This document shows, piece after piece, positions 50,174 to 61,594 of a stretch of 64,000 nt of DNA (the stretch's first letter is position 1; every line of letters begins with the position of its first letter). The stretch is from DATBJG01 sp963790545 (lineage in GTDB: Bacteria > Acidobacteriota > Vicinamibacteria > Vicinamibacterales > JAMQPK01). Location: assembly GCA_963790545.1 (NCBI GenBank), contig CAWBPA010000020.1, positions 242,515-306,514 on the forward strand, read 5' to 3'. The notes below the pieces were generated by a model. That model did not search any database. It was not told where the DNA came from and saw only the letters and a list, made by a program, of their open reading frames with translations. The translations under genes and the position numbers were made by a program.

Positions 50174-51908
50174 ATGTTTCGCATGTACACCGTAGGTATC
50201 CATAACTCGGGCTGGACCACATCGGCCGCGGTCTTCCGTGACGACGAGTTGGTGGCGGCGTGCCCGGAAGAGCGATTGGACAGACAGAAATACTCGCGGG
50301 CGTTCCCCATTCGCGCCCTTCAGGACCTGTCTCCGCGAGGCGCAGATCCCGCTCAGGGCCGTGGACTGCATCGCTATCGGGTGGAATCCGGGAATCAACG
50401 TTGCGGCGCGGTACAGGGGCGGCTTCTCCGATCGGTTGCGTTTTGCGGGGGAATGGCTGTACTCGATTCCCAACCATCTGCTCAGCCGCCTCGACGAAAC
50501 AGAGGTGGCCGAGACCGCTCAGTATTTCAAGATACCTGATGCGGAAATCCGCATCCAGCACGTCACCCATCACGATGCCCACGCTGCCAACGCATTTTTC
50601 CTCTCGCCGTTCGAGCGAGCCGCCATATTCACGACAGACGCGTACGGAGAGAAGACCTGCACGACGCTGAAGCTTGGGCAGGGGAACTGTCTGGAGCCGC
50701 TTGACGAGAGGCTGTTTCCTCAGTCGATTGGCTGTTTCTATTCGACCATTACCGAGCTGCTGGGCTACGAACCCGATGGCGACGAATGGAAAGTGATGGG
50801 CATGGCGGCTTACGGTGATCCGAGCCGCTTCCGGCGTCAGATCAAGTCACTCTATCGCCTTACCGATAACGGGGGCTATGAATTCGACCTGACCTACTTC
50901 AACTACTTCAACTTCGACACCGCCCACATGTTCAGTGCCAAGCTCAATCAGCTGCTCGGCCCGGCCCGGCCCGAAGATGAGGCGTTGAGCGAGCGCCATT
51001 ACGATCTGGCGGCCGCCGCGCAGGAAGCGCTGGAAGAGATCGTCTTTCACTGCCTCCGGCATCTGGGCCAGGTCACGCAGTGCAAACAGCTCTGCCTGTC
51101 CGGCGGCACGATCATGAACTCGGTGTGCAACGGCAAGATTCCGGCCCAGACACCCTTTGAAGATGTCTACATCCCGTTTTCGCCCGACGATACGGGGAAT
51201 AGCCTTGGCGCCGCTCTATGGACGCTTTTCTGCAAGGGCGGAAGACGCCGCGACGAGCTGCACGTCGATCACCCCTTTTGGGGGCCCGGGTTCACGAACG
51301 CCGATATTCAGGAGCAGCTGACCAAATACAAACTCCCTTTTCGCCAATCGGCTGATGTGACCGGCGAGACCGCCAGGTTGATTGCCGATGGGAAGGTCGT
51401 CGGATGGTTTCAGGGGCGCATGGAATTCGGCCAGCGTGCGCTTGGAAACCGGTCGATTCTCGCCGATCCACGCGACCCGACCATGAAGGATCGAGTCAAC
51501 GCCGCAGTAAAGTATCGGGAGGCGTTCCGACCCTTTGCCCCGTCGATCCTGCATCACCGCGTGGCTGAGTACTTTGAGATTGAACCACAGACCAGCGTGC
51601 CTTTCATGGAACGCGTCTATGCAATCCGGCCGAGCAAGCGCTCCGCAATACCGGCGGTGACGCACGCAGACGGAAGCGGACGCCTGCAGACCGTGACCCG
51701 GGAGTTCAACCCGCGGTACTACGATCTCATCGCCAGGTTCGAGCAGCTGACCGGGGTTCCAATTGTGTTGAATACCTCCTTCAACCTGAAAGGAGAACCC
51801 ATCGTCTGTTCGCCAAGCGATGCCATTCGCACCTTCTTTACCTCCGGTCTCGATGCCCTTGTCATGGGCGACTTCGTGATTTCGAAGATCAGCTGCACGT
51901 CACGCTGA
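50174..51908 (+). CDS. Carbamoyltransferase (NodU/CmcH family), frameshifted
   Basis: About 577 residues. An N-terminal actin/Kae1-like half (THHDAHAANAF and TDAYGEKT) makes carbamoyl-adenylate, and the C-terminal YrdC-like half (MEFGQRALGNRSILADPRD) transfers it to a sugar hydroxyl. The start at 50174 fits GIHNSGWTTSAAVF. The frame changes near 50322, between AFPIRALQD and CLREAQIPLRAVD. Carbamoylation is a common decoration of surface glycans and Nod factors. FemAB-like and deacetylase genes follow directly. Confidence 0.88.
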
Positions 51909-51923
51909 GCGTCAACCACGGCG

Positions 51924-52988
51924 ATGTTCAGAGTCATTGGCCTTGACAAAGCCGACACGTGGGATGCGGTCACAGCTGGCGCCGACGTGTTCTATCTTTC
52001 CGGGTACGCGAGAATCCTCGCGGAGAATGGTGAGGGCGAGCCACACCTGTTTCTTTACGAATGCGAACGCGGTACAGCGCTGCAGGTGTCGTTGCGTCGG
52101 CCGATTGGCCAGCTTCCCTTTGCGGAGCGCGACTACGATACGCTCACAGATCTCGTTACGCCTTACGGATACGGAGGCCCGATCCTCCACCGGGGTGACC
52201 CCCAGGACGCTTCTGCCCTCGTCAATCGTCTTCGAGAACATATCGCTGGTTTTTGCCGACACGAGCATGTCGTGAGCGAGTTCATCAGATTCCATCCCCT
52301 GCTCGCCAATGCCCAGCAGGCGTCTCCGGATGATGCGGAAGTGGAGGTGACCGCCGAAACGGTCTATCTCGACCTTTCCGCGAGTGACGAGCAGCTCTTG
52401 AGTCAGATGAAACCGGCCAACCGCAACAAGATCAGAAAGAGCCTGAACCATGGGGTCACTATTGACGTCGGTGGCCGCGAGTATCTAGACGACCTCGTCA
52501 CCCTCTACACGAGCACCATGGCTCGCCGCGGCGCAGACGAGTACTACTTGTTTTCGCGACGGTATTTCGAATCCTTTTTCGAGTATCTGCCCGACAATGC
52601 CCATGTTTTTGTCGCCAAGTACCGCGGTGAAGTGGTTGTGGCGGCACTGGTTCTTCGATCCTGTCGACTCATCCACTATCACCTTTCAGGCTCGCAGGAA
52701 CGCGATCGTCAACTGGGTGCGAACAATCTGCTCCTGTTTGAGATCGCCCGCTGGGGTAGACAAGCCGGGGCAGCCTGCTTCCATTTGGGAGGCGGGTATC
52801 AAGCGGGCGACTCCCTGTTCGCATTCAAGGCAGGTTTCTCAGGCAAGTTTGCGGCTTTCTGCATCGGCCGGAAGATCTACGACCGAGCCACATACAACCT
52901 CCTGGTTCGGGACTGGAAGCGATTCGCCGGGCACGACGTTCGAGGTTCTTTTTTCCCCGCGTATCGTCAAAGTCTCCCTGCTTCATGA
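51924..52988 (+). CDS. FemAB/GNAT-type acyltransferase
   Basis: A 354-residue protein with the two-lobed GNAT (Acetyltransf_6, FemAB-like) pattern. The C-terminal half contains ANRNKIRKSLNHGV, AKYRGEVVVAALVL and LGGGYQAGDSLFAFKAGFSG. Members attach amino acids or acyl groups to cell-wall or glycan precursors, and exosortase loci often carry one. The start at 51924 lies 15 bases after the carbamoyltransferase stop, and the end overlaps the deacetylase by 4 bases. The substrate cannot be read from the sequence. Confidence 0.83.
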   Translation: MFRVIGLDKADTWDAVTAGADVFYLSGYARILAENGEGEPHLFLYECERGTALQVSLRRPIGQLPFAERDYDTLTDLVTPYGYGGPILHRGDPQDASALVNRLREHIAGFCRHEHVVSEFIRFHPLLANAQQASPDDAEVEVTAETVYLDLSASDEQLLSQMKPANRNKIRKSLNHGVTIDVGGREYLDDLVTLYTSTMARRGADEYYLFSRRYFESFFEYLPDNAHVFVAKYRGEVVVAALVLRSCRLIHYHLSGSQERDRQLGANNLLLFEIARWGRQAGAACFHLGGGYQAGDSLFAFKAGFSGKFAAFCIGRKIYDRATYNLLVRDWKRFAGHDVRGSFFPAYRQSLPAS

Positions 52989-53985
52989 TGACTCTGGCGG
53001 CAACGGTACGCTCAAACCTCGTCCACGTACGACGTCGATGGAAATACGCAGCAGCGATCCGCGGCGCTCACGTGCTCGTATTACGGTACCACTCCGTGGG
53101 AGAACCGGGGGAAGTCTCCCGTTACATTGAACCTGGCCTTGCCGTCAGTCTTCAGCGTTTCCGCGATCATGTTCGACTGCTGGCTCGCCGTTATCACGTC
53201 GTCGTGCCCGACGACTTGCCGGCACTTCTGGCCGAACGAACGGCCCCGAGCCGGCCGGCGGTGATGATCACGTTTGACGATGGCTATGCCGACAACTACA
53301 GGAACGCGGTGCCGGTGCTGCTCGATGAGGGCGTCAAGGCCGTATTTTTCATCACGACTGCCCCGCTTCGGTCCGGGAAATTGGTTGTGGACGTCAGAGC
53401 TGAGACAGATTGTTCCACGCCTTGCCGCCGGCACGCTGCGCCTGGATGAGGATACCGAGTGGGTGGTGCCGCCAGAAGGTCCGCAGAGAGAGCTTCTTCT
53501 AGGACAGCTCACACGGTGGTGCAGCGCCCTTTCTGCTGCTGCACGTGAGTCGGCCATCGAACTCATGGCTCGTCAGGCGGGAATCGGCCGTGGAGCCGGA
53601 CTCGAGGACTCCTTTGTCACCCCATGGCAGTTGCGCGAAATGGCGGCGGCAGGGATGATAATCGGCGCACATACGTGCACGCACCCGCATTTGGATCTCG
53701 TTTCGCAGGCAGAGGTTGTACTAGAATTGGAGACTGCGAGAAGCGAGCTGGAGGCTGTGCTGAACACTACCAGTGCGGCACCTGGGCTACCCGAACCCCG
53801 GTGGCGGGGGGACGATTCAGCCACACGTGCGAGCGGCGGCGGCCAAAGCAGGGTATGTTACCGGCTTCACCTCGCTTCTAGGTGGGGTCGCACCCGATTC
53901 GGATCTCCTCCGGTTACCGCGGCTTGGCATCAATGCCGGGGATTCGGAAGCTCTGGTGTTTCAGATGCTCGCCAACGCTAGGTAA
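52985..53985 (+). CDS. Polysaccharide deacetylase, frameshifted twice
   Basis: A NodB-type esterase of about 333 residues. ITFDDGYADNY carries the metal Asp pair (D98, D99), and GAHTCTHPHLDL the HxxxH ligands. The frame changes near 53380 (PLRSGK to NWLWTSELRQ) and near 53785 (the tail passes into FGYPNPGGGG-type sequence, then AAAKAGYVTGFTS). The short distance to the FemAB gene and the lack of a signal peptide suggest cytoplasmic or membrane-peripheral action on precursors. Confidence 0.82.
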
Positions 53986-54070
53986 GCACTCACGAATCCC
54001 GTCTGGCACAAGAAGCTCTGTCCTGGCTCCCCCGCCGGATGAATGGCTTTCATATTAGGGGGACGAAAAC

Positions 54071-55599
54071 ATGCGACAGGCGTTCGTAGTTATTCTGGTG
54101 GTCCTGGCTTCATCGCCGGCCTTTTACGACACATCGGCCGCCGGCGCGACCTACTACATCAATCGTTCAAGTTCCACTTGTTCTGACTCGGGGCCAGGCA
54201 ATCAAAAGCAGCCCTGGTGCACCATTAATCAGGCCCTCGCGAAGCTGACAGCGGGGGACACGGCCTATGTTTTGCCCGGGGTGTACGATGTGTCGAGTGG
54301 GCCGCACACGGCACCCGCGTCCAGTCGGGACACCAGCCTCCGGCTGGTCAGAACCGCAAATTCCGGCACGGCGTCTGCGCCTATCCGCCTGATCGCGCTT
54401 GTCGACGGCAAAAGAGATCATTGGAAAGGGCAATGCCCCCGAGGCCCAGGACGATCGGAGGCAGGCTTTTGTTACGAACGGTATCCTGTCGATCGAAAAA
54501 GACCACTGGCAAATTGAAGGCTTCTACGTCAGGAATCGCGGAGGTATACGCCCAATCAACAACACAGGGTTCGTGCTCAGGGATACCCTGATCTTCGTCG
54601 CACCGTCAGCGGACGATACCGGCAGGTGGTGGATTCGGGCTCACGGGCGACAACCTTCGCAACGCCCTCTTCGACCACATCGAAGCCTGGAGCGTCAGGT
54701 GCCGGTGCTGCAATCCAGACGCCGCGTCGCTTGTGCTTTCTATCTCCGACAGTTCAAATTTCGTTGTCCGCAACAGCTACCTCTACGGAGGACGCAATGT
54801 CCACGACGTCAGTAAATCTCATGACTTCGTGTTCCAGAACAACCAGATTCTTCTCGGTCAGGAGCACCTGGGCGGTCCGGGCGACGGCACGAGCAACTGG
54901 ACGTATGTGAACAACATCATGGGACTTTCGGGGCAGGAGGCACCTTTCGTCAAGGCGAACTGCGGTGGAACGATCAGTAACGGGACGATTCACAACAACA
55001 TCGTCCTCGATACTTCGGGACCTCACGTGGAGACGTTCTGTCCCAGCAATCCGAAGTGGAACGGGATATCAAACATTATGGTCCGGAACAATCTCATCAT
55101 CCGTACCGTTCCGACCGTGTGTCTTCGTTCCTGGGCCCCGAACATCAACTCGGTTGATTCGGACTACAACTTCTGCGTCTTTCAACATGAGTCGGCTCCC
55201 AGGGTGTTCTGGCGCATCACAACGCTAGAAAAGCCGTACAACCTCCAGCAATGGCAGACCCAGACGGAGTTCCCGCAGATTCGACAGGATCCCAATTCAA
55301 AATTCCTGCTCAACGCCGATCCGGGATTCAACACGCCACTCAACCAACTCCTTGAAGTAGACGGCCTTGATGAGTGCTCCAGGTACTTCACAACAGGGAG
55401 TTCCTGTATGAGTAATTGCAAGCCACCGTATCGCATCCGCCTCAAGGCGAACTTTTCGCTCAAGGACGACTCGATGCTCATCGCAGCCGGCGACCCTTCC
55501 TATGTCAAGAGTCCAACCGGTCGCCGCGCCAATGTTGGACTCCTTCAAGAGCCCGCATCCGTGTTCACACGCCCGCAACGGTTCCGGATCGTGCAGTAA
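54071..55599 (+). CDS. Secreted parallel beta-helix protein, frameshifted
   Basis: About 508 residues with a signal peptide (FVVILVVLASSPAFYDTSAA). Repeated Asn-rich strands such as NFVVRNSYLYGGRNVHD, DFVFQNNQILLG and TISNGTIHNNIVL mark a right-handed beta-helix of the pectate-lyase-like type. Such proteins are often polysaccharide lyases or epimerases. Here it may cleave or remodel the polymer during export, which is inference. The frame changes near 54405 and again near 54625 (GGFGLTGDNLRNALFDH lies in a third frame). The end is 2 bases from the next gene. Confidence 0.75.
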
Positions 55600-55600
55600 C

Positions 55601-57047
55601 GTGCTTAATTCGTTAGAACTCTGGTATCTGAATCCCTTTGCCTGGATTCCGTCTGGTCCGATCCGAGTGCTGGTCGGGTTGGGCCTGACGGTCGCTTTTC
55701 TCATAGGGACGGCGCGTGACAAGCGAGTCGCGTTCTATCTGCTTGTCATTTCCATTCCAATTCTTGCGCACTTTCCGTACTCCGGTTTTTTCGGCATCAA
55801 TTTGACAAATGCTGTCCTCCTGTTCGTCATCGTTGTCTGGCTGACAGACGCGGCAACCGGTTCTCGCAACCAGCGCCTTCCGAACCCCTTGTCTTGCACC
55901 GGTGTGCTTCTTAATCGGCATAGTCTTACTCTCGCTGGTCAATGTCTGGCTGTCGGGCTACAGCCTTCTCAACGCGCTGAGCGAGATCCGACTCCTTGCG
56001 AGCGGCTTCATCATCCTGTTCGCGACGGTTCACTTTGTCAAAACAGCGGACGATGTCAGGCGCGTTCTGAATTTGCTGTTTTTCATGATCTCGTTTGTCG
56101 TTTACCTGGGGTTCCTCGAGTATCTGAAGAATGGGTCCGGAGTCCGCTTGAAGGGGCTGGCGGGCCAGGAGAATCAGTTCGGGGCATTTCTGGCGCAGGT
56201 CGTTCCGCTCTTGATCGGCCTATGGTATTGCGCGCCATCCGTCACGAGGAGACGGATTCTCCTGGCAGTGGTCATGATCGGGGGAATCTTTCTCACCTTG
56301 ATGACGCAGTCGCGTGGCTCTTGGCTCGCTCTCGCCGTAGCCATTGCCTGCCTGGGGTTCTGGTACCGCAAACGAATCGTCGTCTACGCTGTGGTCGGCC
56401 TGCTGCTGGCGCCGGTCATAATACCAACCAGCGTCACCGAAAGGGCCCGCACGCTGTACGCGGAAGACAACGACGAGTATGTCTTGACCGCGCCGAACAG
56501 CAGGCTGGAAATCTGGAAGGCTTCGACTCCGCTGATAGCGCAGTACGGACTGTTCGGCGCCGGGTATGGTATGTTCGAGGAAAAGCTTGAACCCATCTTC
56601 GGAGATGCAAGGGACGCCCACAACATGTACTTGCAGGTTCTCGTGGAACTTGGGATACCAGGCTTCGTTGCGTTCGCGTGGTTGTTCGTCAGCATAATCA
56701 TGGTTGTCGTACGCACCAGCGAATACGATGACGACCCGATGATGCGCATGTTACGGCGGGTGGTGGCAGCCACAACCCTGGCCGTGCTGATCGTCAACAT
56801 ATTCGGCACGCGGCTGGCCGATCTTCCCACGAACGGCTACTACTGGATCACGGTCGGCCTTCTGTGGAAGTACTTCGCTCTTCTCAAGAATTCGAACCAG
56901 GGGACCGAAATTGCGGCGTCAGCAAGTAGCTCAGTTGGGTCGACGCAGGCACGTCGCTGTCGGCGCCAATATTTCCCCAATTCCCAGCACAGCCGGTCGT
57001 ACGCCCACGAACCGATGACTCCCGGTGTGGCCGGACCGGCGAGTTGA
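55601..57047 (+). CDS. Wzy/O-antigen ligase-like polymerase, frameshifted
   Basis: About 482 residues with eleven or so hydrophobic segments. The large periplasmic loop carries the Wzy_C signature, including TQSRGSWLALAVA and DAHNMYLQVLVELGIPG. It probably polymerises undecaprenyl-linked repeat units or ligates them to an acceptor. The GTG at 55601 lies right after the beta-helix stop. The frame changes near 55895, where NPLSC leads into VCFLIGIVLLSLVN. The C-terminal tail (after KYFALLKNSN) is charged and less conserved. Confidence 0.84.
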
Positions 57048-57080
57048 CTCTCAAGCATTCGGAGTCACTTCTTGCAGCGG

Positions 57081-57828
57081 ATGCGAGCTAAGCACGAGGT
57101 TGCGGCCGCGTTTGACCTGAAGGCGCAGACATACGCGCGCCATCGTCAGGAGCAGCACGGCTACCTCGTCCAGCGACGCGTGGTGCTTCAAATGGTGCAC
57201 GGTGGCGGCGGTCGAGCGTTGGAGCTCGGCTGTGGGAATGGTGGAATTGCCCAGGATCTTGTGGCGAAAGGATATCGAGTCGTAGGGGTAGATTTGTCGT
57301 TCAAGATGCTCGCGGCGGCACGCCAGGCAGCGGGCCAGGTCCCGCAGCTCGAGTTCGTACGGGCCGATGCTGAGGCCCTTTGTTTCCCCGATGCAGCTTT
57401 CGATCTCGTCGTTGCCATGGGCATGCTGGAGTACCTCGAGCATTTTGAGTCGGCCATCCGCGAAGTGCGGCGGGTGCTCCGACCGGGAGGTGAAGCGCTC
57501 TTCACGGTTCCGACGTCGGTGTCCCCTTCAGCACTCCTCGACGGACTCATTGCCGCAATGCCGACACGCGTGCGAAAGTCCATGCTCAGAGCGGAACAGT
57601 CTGCCTCAGGGGGATCCTGTTCATCGCGTGCGGCCATGGCAGCTCGACCGCGCACTGTCGGCCGGATATCTGCTCCCGCAGGAGCGTTCTTTCTGTCAGT
57701 TCACCCTGTCCGCTCTTGAGAGCATCGCACCTCGATGTTCCGCAGCGATCGCGCAGGTCTTCGAGCCTCTGGGTCGATATCAGATAGCCGGGCCTGCTCG
57801 GACGGCAGTACGTGGTTCGGACCGTTAG
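57081..57828 (+). CDS. SAM-dependent methyltransferase, frameshifted
   Basis: About 249 residues. LELGCGNGGIAQDL is the SAM-binding motif, ADAEALCFPDAAFDLVVAMG contains motif II, and VLRPGGEALFTVP follows: a Methyltransf_11-like fold. The frame changes near 57593; after SMLRAE the protein continues as RNSLPQGDPVHRVRPWQLDR to 57828. The ATG at 57081 is preferred over the TTG at 57072. It lies between a polymerase and a GT4 and could methylate the glycan chain end. Confidence 0.78.
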
Positions 57829-57831
57829 AGT

Positions 57832-59038
57832 ATGATCGAGGTGCTGTACCTCATCGGCTCGCTTCCCAGGGCGGGGTCAGCGCGCCATCTCCTGCAGCTT
57901 GTCCGCTCCCTGGATCGAGACCGCTTTCATCCCCGATTCTTTGCCTTCAAAAAGAAGGAGATCTGATTGCAGACTTCGAAGCCCTTGGCGTACCCGTGCA
58001 CGGACTCGGGATGCCAACGCGGCGACATTCTCTGTCTCTTGCGTTGCTTGGCCGTCTCGTTGTGATGCTTCGACGTCTGAGACCTGCCATTCTGCCACAC
58101 CTATCTTTTTCCGTCAAACTTTTTCGGCATCCCTCGCCGGCCGGCTCGCGGGGGTGCCTGTCATCGTCACCAGCCGCCGCAGCATGAACGAGATCGAGCC
58201 TCGCCGGCACATTGTCGCCTACCGATGGACGAACTGGGCGGCCGATCGGATCGTCGCGGTGTCGGAGGCGGCAGCCCGATCTGCGGCCGCGACTGAAGGG
58301 ACAGACCCGTCGAGGTTTCAGGTGATCGAGAACGGCATCGACTTGAACCCTTACCGAGGGAGCCGGGAGATCCAAACATCAAGGACAATTGTTCGGCGTC
58401 CCACCGGAGGTGCCCCTGGTAGTGCTGGTCTCGAATTTCCGCCCGGTGAAGGCCCACAGCGATTTCGTCGAGATGGCTCGATTGATCGCAGCGTCTGGCA
58501 GCAATGCTCACTTCGTCATTGTGGGGGACGGTCCATCGCGGCAGCATATCGAGTCGCATGTCCGTGAAGTGGGCCTGGAAAGCAGGGTCATATTCACTGG
58601 TGAGCGTGCAGATATTCCAGAGGTGCTGCGCGCGCTGGATGTGTTTGTATATCCCTCACACTCGGAAGGTATTTCCAACGCGTTGCTCGAAGCCATGGCC
58701 GCCGGATGTGCCATCGTCGCAGCTCGCTGCGACGGCAACGAACTGCTGCTTGGCCCTGCGGGCCGCCTTGTACCCCGGGCGATCCGCCCGCGCTCGCCAA
58801 GGAAACCGGTGGTCTTCTCCAGCATAGCCAGGAGGCCTCGAAGCTAGGATGTGACGCGCGCAATCGGGTGCGCGACCGATTCGGAGCCAAACGAATGGCC
58901 GAAGCGTACCAGGAGCTGTACATGAAGTGTCTGGGCGAGAAGCGATTGACGAGGTACTCGTCAGCAGAGCAGATCCCTGACGATTTTGCCGTGGCGAAAG
59001 CGCTTGATCCGCACTCATCGGTCGACCGGTGCCCTTGA
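57832..59038 (+). CDS. GT4-family glycosyltransferase, frameshifted four times
   Basis: About 400 residues when read across frames. The start at 57832 gives MIEVLYLIGSLPRAGSARHL, a normal GT4 N-terminus. Later pieces are FEALGVPVHGLGMPTRRH, GRLAGVPVIVTSRRSMNE and VLVSNFRPVKAHSDFVEMA, then EGISNALLEAMAAG as the EX7E motif. The frame changes near 57950 and 58115 (both beside homopolymers, AAAAAG and CTTTTTCC), 58380 and 58770. The end VRDRFGAKRMAEAYQELY is typical of the family. Confidence 0.75.
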
Positions 59039-59096
59039 CCCACGGGCTCATGGCAGAAATCCAATCGTCCCAGATCTTCGCTGACAGGGTATCCGA

Positions 59097-59120
59097 TAGC
59101 CTGTGGCCAAGCCACAGGCT
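59097..59120. other. Intergenic inverted repeat
   Basis: AGCCTGTGG and CCACAGGCT separated by a 5-base loop, between the GT4 gene and the flippase gene. No T-run follows, so it is not a standard intrinsic terminator. It may be a rho-independent relic or an mRNA-stabilising hairpin. Confidence 0.5.
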
Positions 59121-59152
59121 CCTTCGCTCGGCCGTTGCGTACGGGATGCCGT

Positions 59153-60694
59153 GTGACTGATTCACCGACAAAACAGAGTTACGGGAAGCGTGTCAGGCGA
59201 AGCATGTCCTGGACATTGCTGCGAGAAGGCATGAGTACGATCATCATCGTGCCAACCTCGCTCATCCTCGCCAGGCTGCTCTCGCCAGGAGAGTTCGGCA
59301 CGGCCGCGATCGCCTACTTCTTTCTGGCCCTCAGCTCGCGACTCAGCCAGTTCGGTCTGAACGCGTCTCTAGTGAGGATGAGGGATCTCAAACCGGAACA
59401 TCAATCAACGGCTTTTTCGGTGAATCTGATGGTCGGGGTACTTGCGTGGGTCGCCATCACGTTGTTGGCGCCGACAATCGCCAGGTACGTCCGAAGCGAG
59501 CAGGCCGGTCAGATACTTCCGGTCGCTGCGTTAACGTTTCCAATCCTCGCGTTCGGTACTGTGCCTGGCACGCTGCTCTCCCGGGACATGAGGTATCGGG
59601 AGGTAGCGGCCTGTGAGACCATCAGCACAGTCTCCAACTCTGTCGTTGCGGTTGTGCTCGCCTGGGGTGGTTTCAGCTTTTGGAGTATTGTCTACGCCCA
59701 CCTCGCGTCGGACCTGGCGCGCACGGCGGCTAGGTCCTACTTTGCCCGCTGGCGACCGTCTCTCCGCTTCTCACGGAGTGCATTCCGTGAACTCTCATCG
59801 TTTGGGGCAGGCATTTATGTGAAAAATCTCCTTGACTACACTGCGGGGAATATCGACAACCTCATCGTGGGTCGTTCCCTGGGCATGAGCGCACTTGGCA
59901 TCTACGACAAAGCCTTTCGCCTCATGTCCAACATGGTTACGCGAATCAATCTCTCTGGCCCGGGGGCATCACTTCGAATCTTCAGTCTGATCCAGGAGGA
60001 GCCCGAGCGCTTCCGTCGAGGGTATCGCCGGGTCGTAACAGCGGTGACGATGGTGGGATACCCGATTTTCACCGGGCTGATTCTTGTGGCACCGGAGCTG
60101 TTCAGGGTGCTTTTCGGGCCTGCCTGGATGGATGCGGTACTCCCGTTTCAAATCCTGTGCGCAGCAGGGATGCTCAGGCTCCTGAACTCGTACGCAAGCA
60201 GCGCGACGCAAGCCAAGGGAATGATCTGGCGAGAGGTCAGCCGCCAGGCGCTGGTCACGATGTTGCTGGCCGCTAGCGTGACGGTCCTCTGCCGGTGGGG
60301 GGTCGCGGGAGCTGCCGCTGGAGTTCTATTCGCAACGGCAGTCACCACCGTGCTGATGCAGCGTCTGACATGGCGTCTAACCGGGTTTCATTGGCGAGAT
60401 CTCATCGTGCCGCAAGTCCCTGCGGCAGTCTGTTCGATGGGGCTGGTCCTTACTGTAGGCCTTTCGAAAGTTGCTCTGCACATATACGGTGGGACCGTTG
60501 CACCATGGATCGTCTTGTTGCTTGGTGTCGTCCTCAGCGTGGCCTATTACTTGGGCTTCTTGCTCTTTTCGGGCTTCAGCGAGGTTCGCAACTTGGTTTG
60601 CGAGACCTTAGACGACATCGCACCAAGCATCGCGAGACGCGTCAGAACACTGACAACGGGCAAGCGCCTGACGCCCGCGGTTGAACAATCTTGA
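59153..60694 (+). CDS. Wzx-like polysaccharide flippase (MOP superfamily)
   Basis: A 513-residue membrane protein with about 13 helices. The N-terminus GEFGTAAIAYFFLALSSRLSQFGLN and the middle segment YTAGNIDNLIVGRSLGMSALGIYD are typical of lipopolysaccharide/teichuronic-acid exporters (Polysacc_synt family). It should flip the lipid-linked repeat unit across the inner membrane for the Wzy-like polymerase. The GTG at 59153 is chosen; a TTG at 59135 is possible. An intact frame contrasts with the frameshifted gene before it. Confidence 0.92.
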   Translation: MTDSPTKQSYGKRVRRSMSWTLLREGMSTIIIVPTSLILARLLSPGEFGTAAIAYFFLALSSRLSQFGLNASLVRMRDLKPEHQSTAFSVNLMVGVLAWVAITLLAPTIARYVRSEQAGQILPVAALTFPILAFGTVPGTLLSRDMRYREVAACETISTVSNSVVAVVLAWGGFSFWSIVYAHLASDLARTAARSYFARWRPSLRFSRSAFRELSSFGAGIYVKNLLDYTAGNIDNLIVGRSLGMSALGIYDKAFRLMSNMVTRINLSGPGASLRIFSLIQEEPERFRRGYRRVVTAVTMVGYPIFTGLILVAPELFRVLFGPAWMDAVLPFQILCAAGMLRLLNSYASSATQAKGMIWREVSRQALVTMLLAASVTVLCRWGVAGAAAGVLFATAVTTVLMQRLTWRLTGFHWRDLIVPQVPAAVCSMGLVLTVGLSKVALHIYGGTVAPWIVLLLGVVLSVAYYLGFLLFSGFSEVRNLVCETLDDIAPSIARRVRTLTTGKRLTPAVEQS

Positions 60695-60793
60695 CCGCTC
60701 GGCAGTCCGTATTGCCACACTTAGGCGTCGTGGCGGTGGGCCGAATCGCACGCCAACTTAGCAAGTCGCGACGCCGGGGCTACGCTAGAACAG

Positions 60794-61594
60794 ATGGTCT
60801 CCTTTAGCAAGTTCCCTCCGGGCACCCTGCTCGAGAAATCGCGCCGATTCATAGGAAAGACCTTACGTACGGTCATGTCTGGCCAGATGCCACGCCGGAA
60901 ACATAGCACACGCAAAAAGCGGGATGAAGAGAACCTAGCGATCCTTCGGCAACAGCTCATCGCCAAAGACTCGAACTGCATCGACATCGGTGCTCATAAA
61001 GGCGAGTGGTTAAACCTCTTCACCGTGCTCGCATCCGAAGGGCATCACTACGCGTTCGAACCCCTGCCGCACCTAGCAAACGTTTTGAGATCGACGTTTC
61101 CAGCTGTGAACGTTTACTCTTGCGCGCTCGGAAACAGGGAGGAAATAACACAGTTCCACCATGCTCTGGATGCCGAAGCGTGGAGTGGCCTCAGGCTTCA
61201 GAAGTATCCGAAGACTACCCGTGAAGAGATGCTGCTCGTGGAAGTTCGCAAGCTCGACAATGTGATTCCAGAACAGGTTGCAATTCACTTCATCAAGATC
61301 GATGTCGAAGGGGCTGAACTGCCCGTGCTCGCAGGTGGGCTTCAATTGTTGCGCCGCTGCAAACCGTACCTAATCTTTGAGTGTGCACACATTCACTTGG
61401 CCAACTATGGTTACACCCCTGCCGCTCTGTTTGAGTTTCTGACCTCAGAAGCTGGCATGCTCGTTTTCAGCTTGAGTAATAGTAGAAAGCCTTTGACCGC
61501 TGCGGACTTCGTTGAAATCACCCGACGCTCGGCAGAAGACGATTACAATGACGACGCTGAAACGAATTTCCTGGCGGCGCCGCGCGTCCCTTGA
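60794..61594 (+). CDS. FkbM-family methyltransferase
   Basis: A 266-residue methyltransferase. CIDIGAHKGEWLNLF (about 62-76) binds SAM, AFEPLPHLANVL is motif II, and FIKIDVEGAELPVLAG is the FkbM signature. FkbM enzymes O-methylate hydroxyl groups of sugars or polyketides, here most likely a glycan sugar. The end overlaps the following pyruvyltransferase-like gene by 47 bases. About 100 bases without features precede it. Confidence 0.92.
   Translation: MVSFSKFPPGTLLEKSRRFIGKTLRTVMSGQMPRRKHSTRKKRDEENLAILRQQLIAKDSNCIDIGAHKGEWLNLFTVLASEGHHYAFEPLPHLANVLRSTFPAVNVYSCALGNREEITQFHHALDAEAWSGLRLQKYPKTTREEMLLVEVRKLDNVIPEQVAIHFIKIDVEGAELPVLAGGLQLLRRCKPYLIFECAHIHLANYGYTPAALFEFLTSEAGMLVFSLSNSRKPLTAADFVEITRRSAEDDYNDDAETNFLAAPRVP

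Noticed and set aside
59097..59120. Inverted repeat as a rho-independent terminator
   Set aside because: The stem is good but no T-run follows on either strand.
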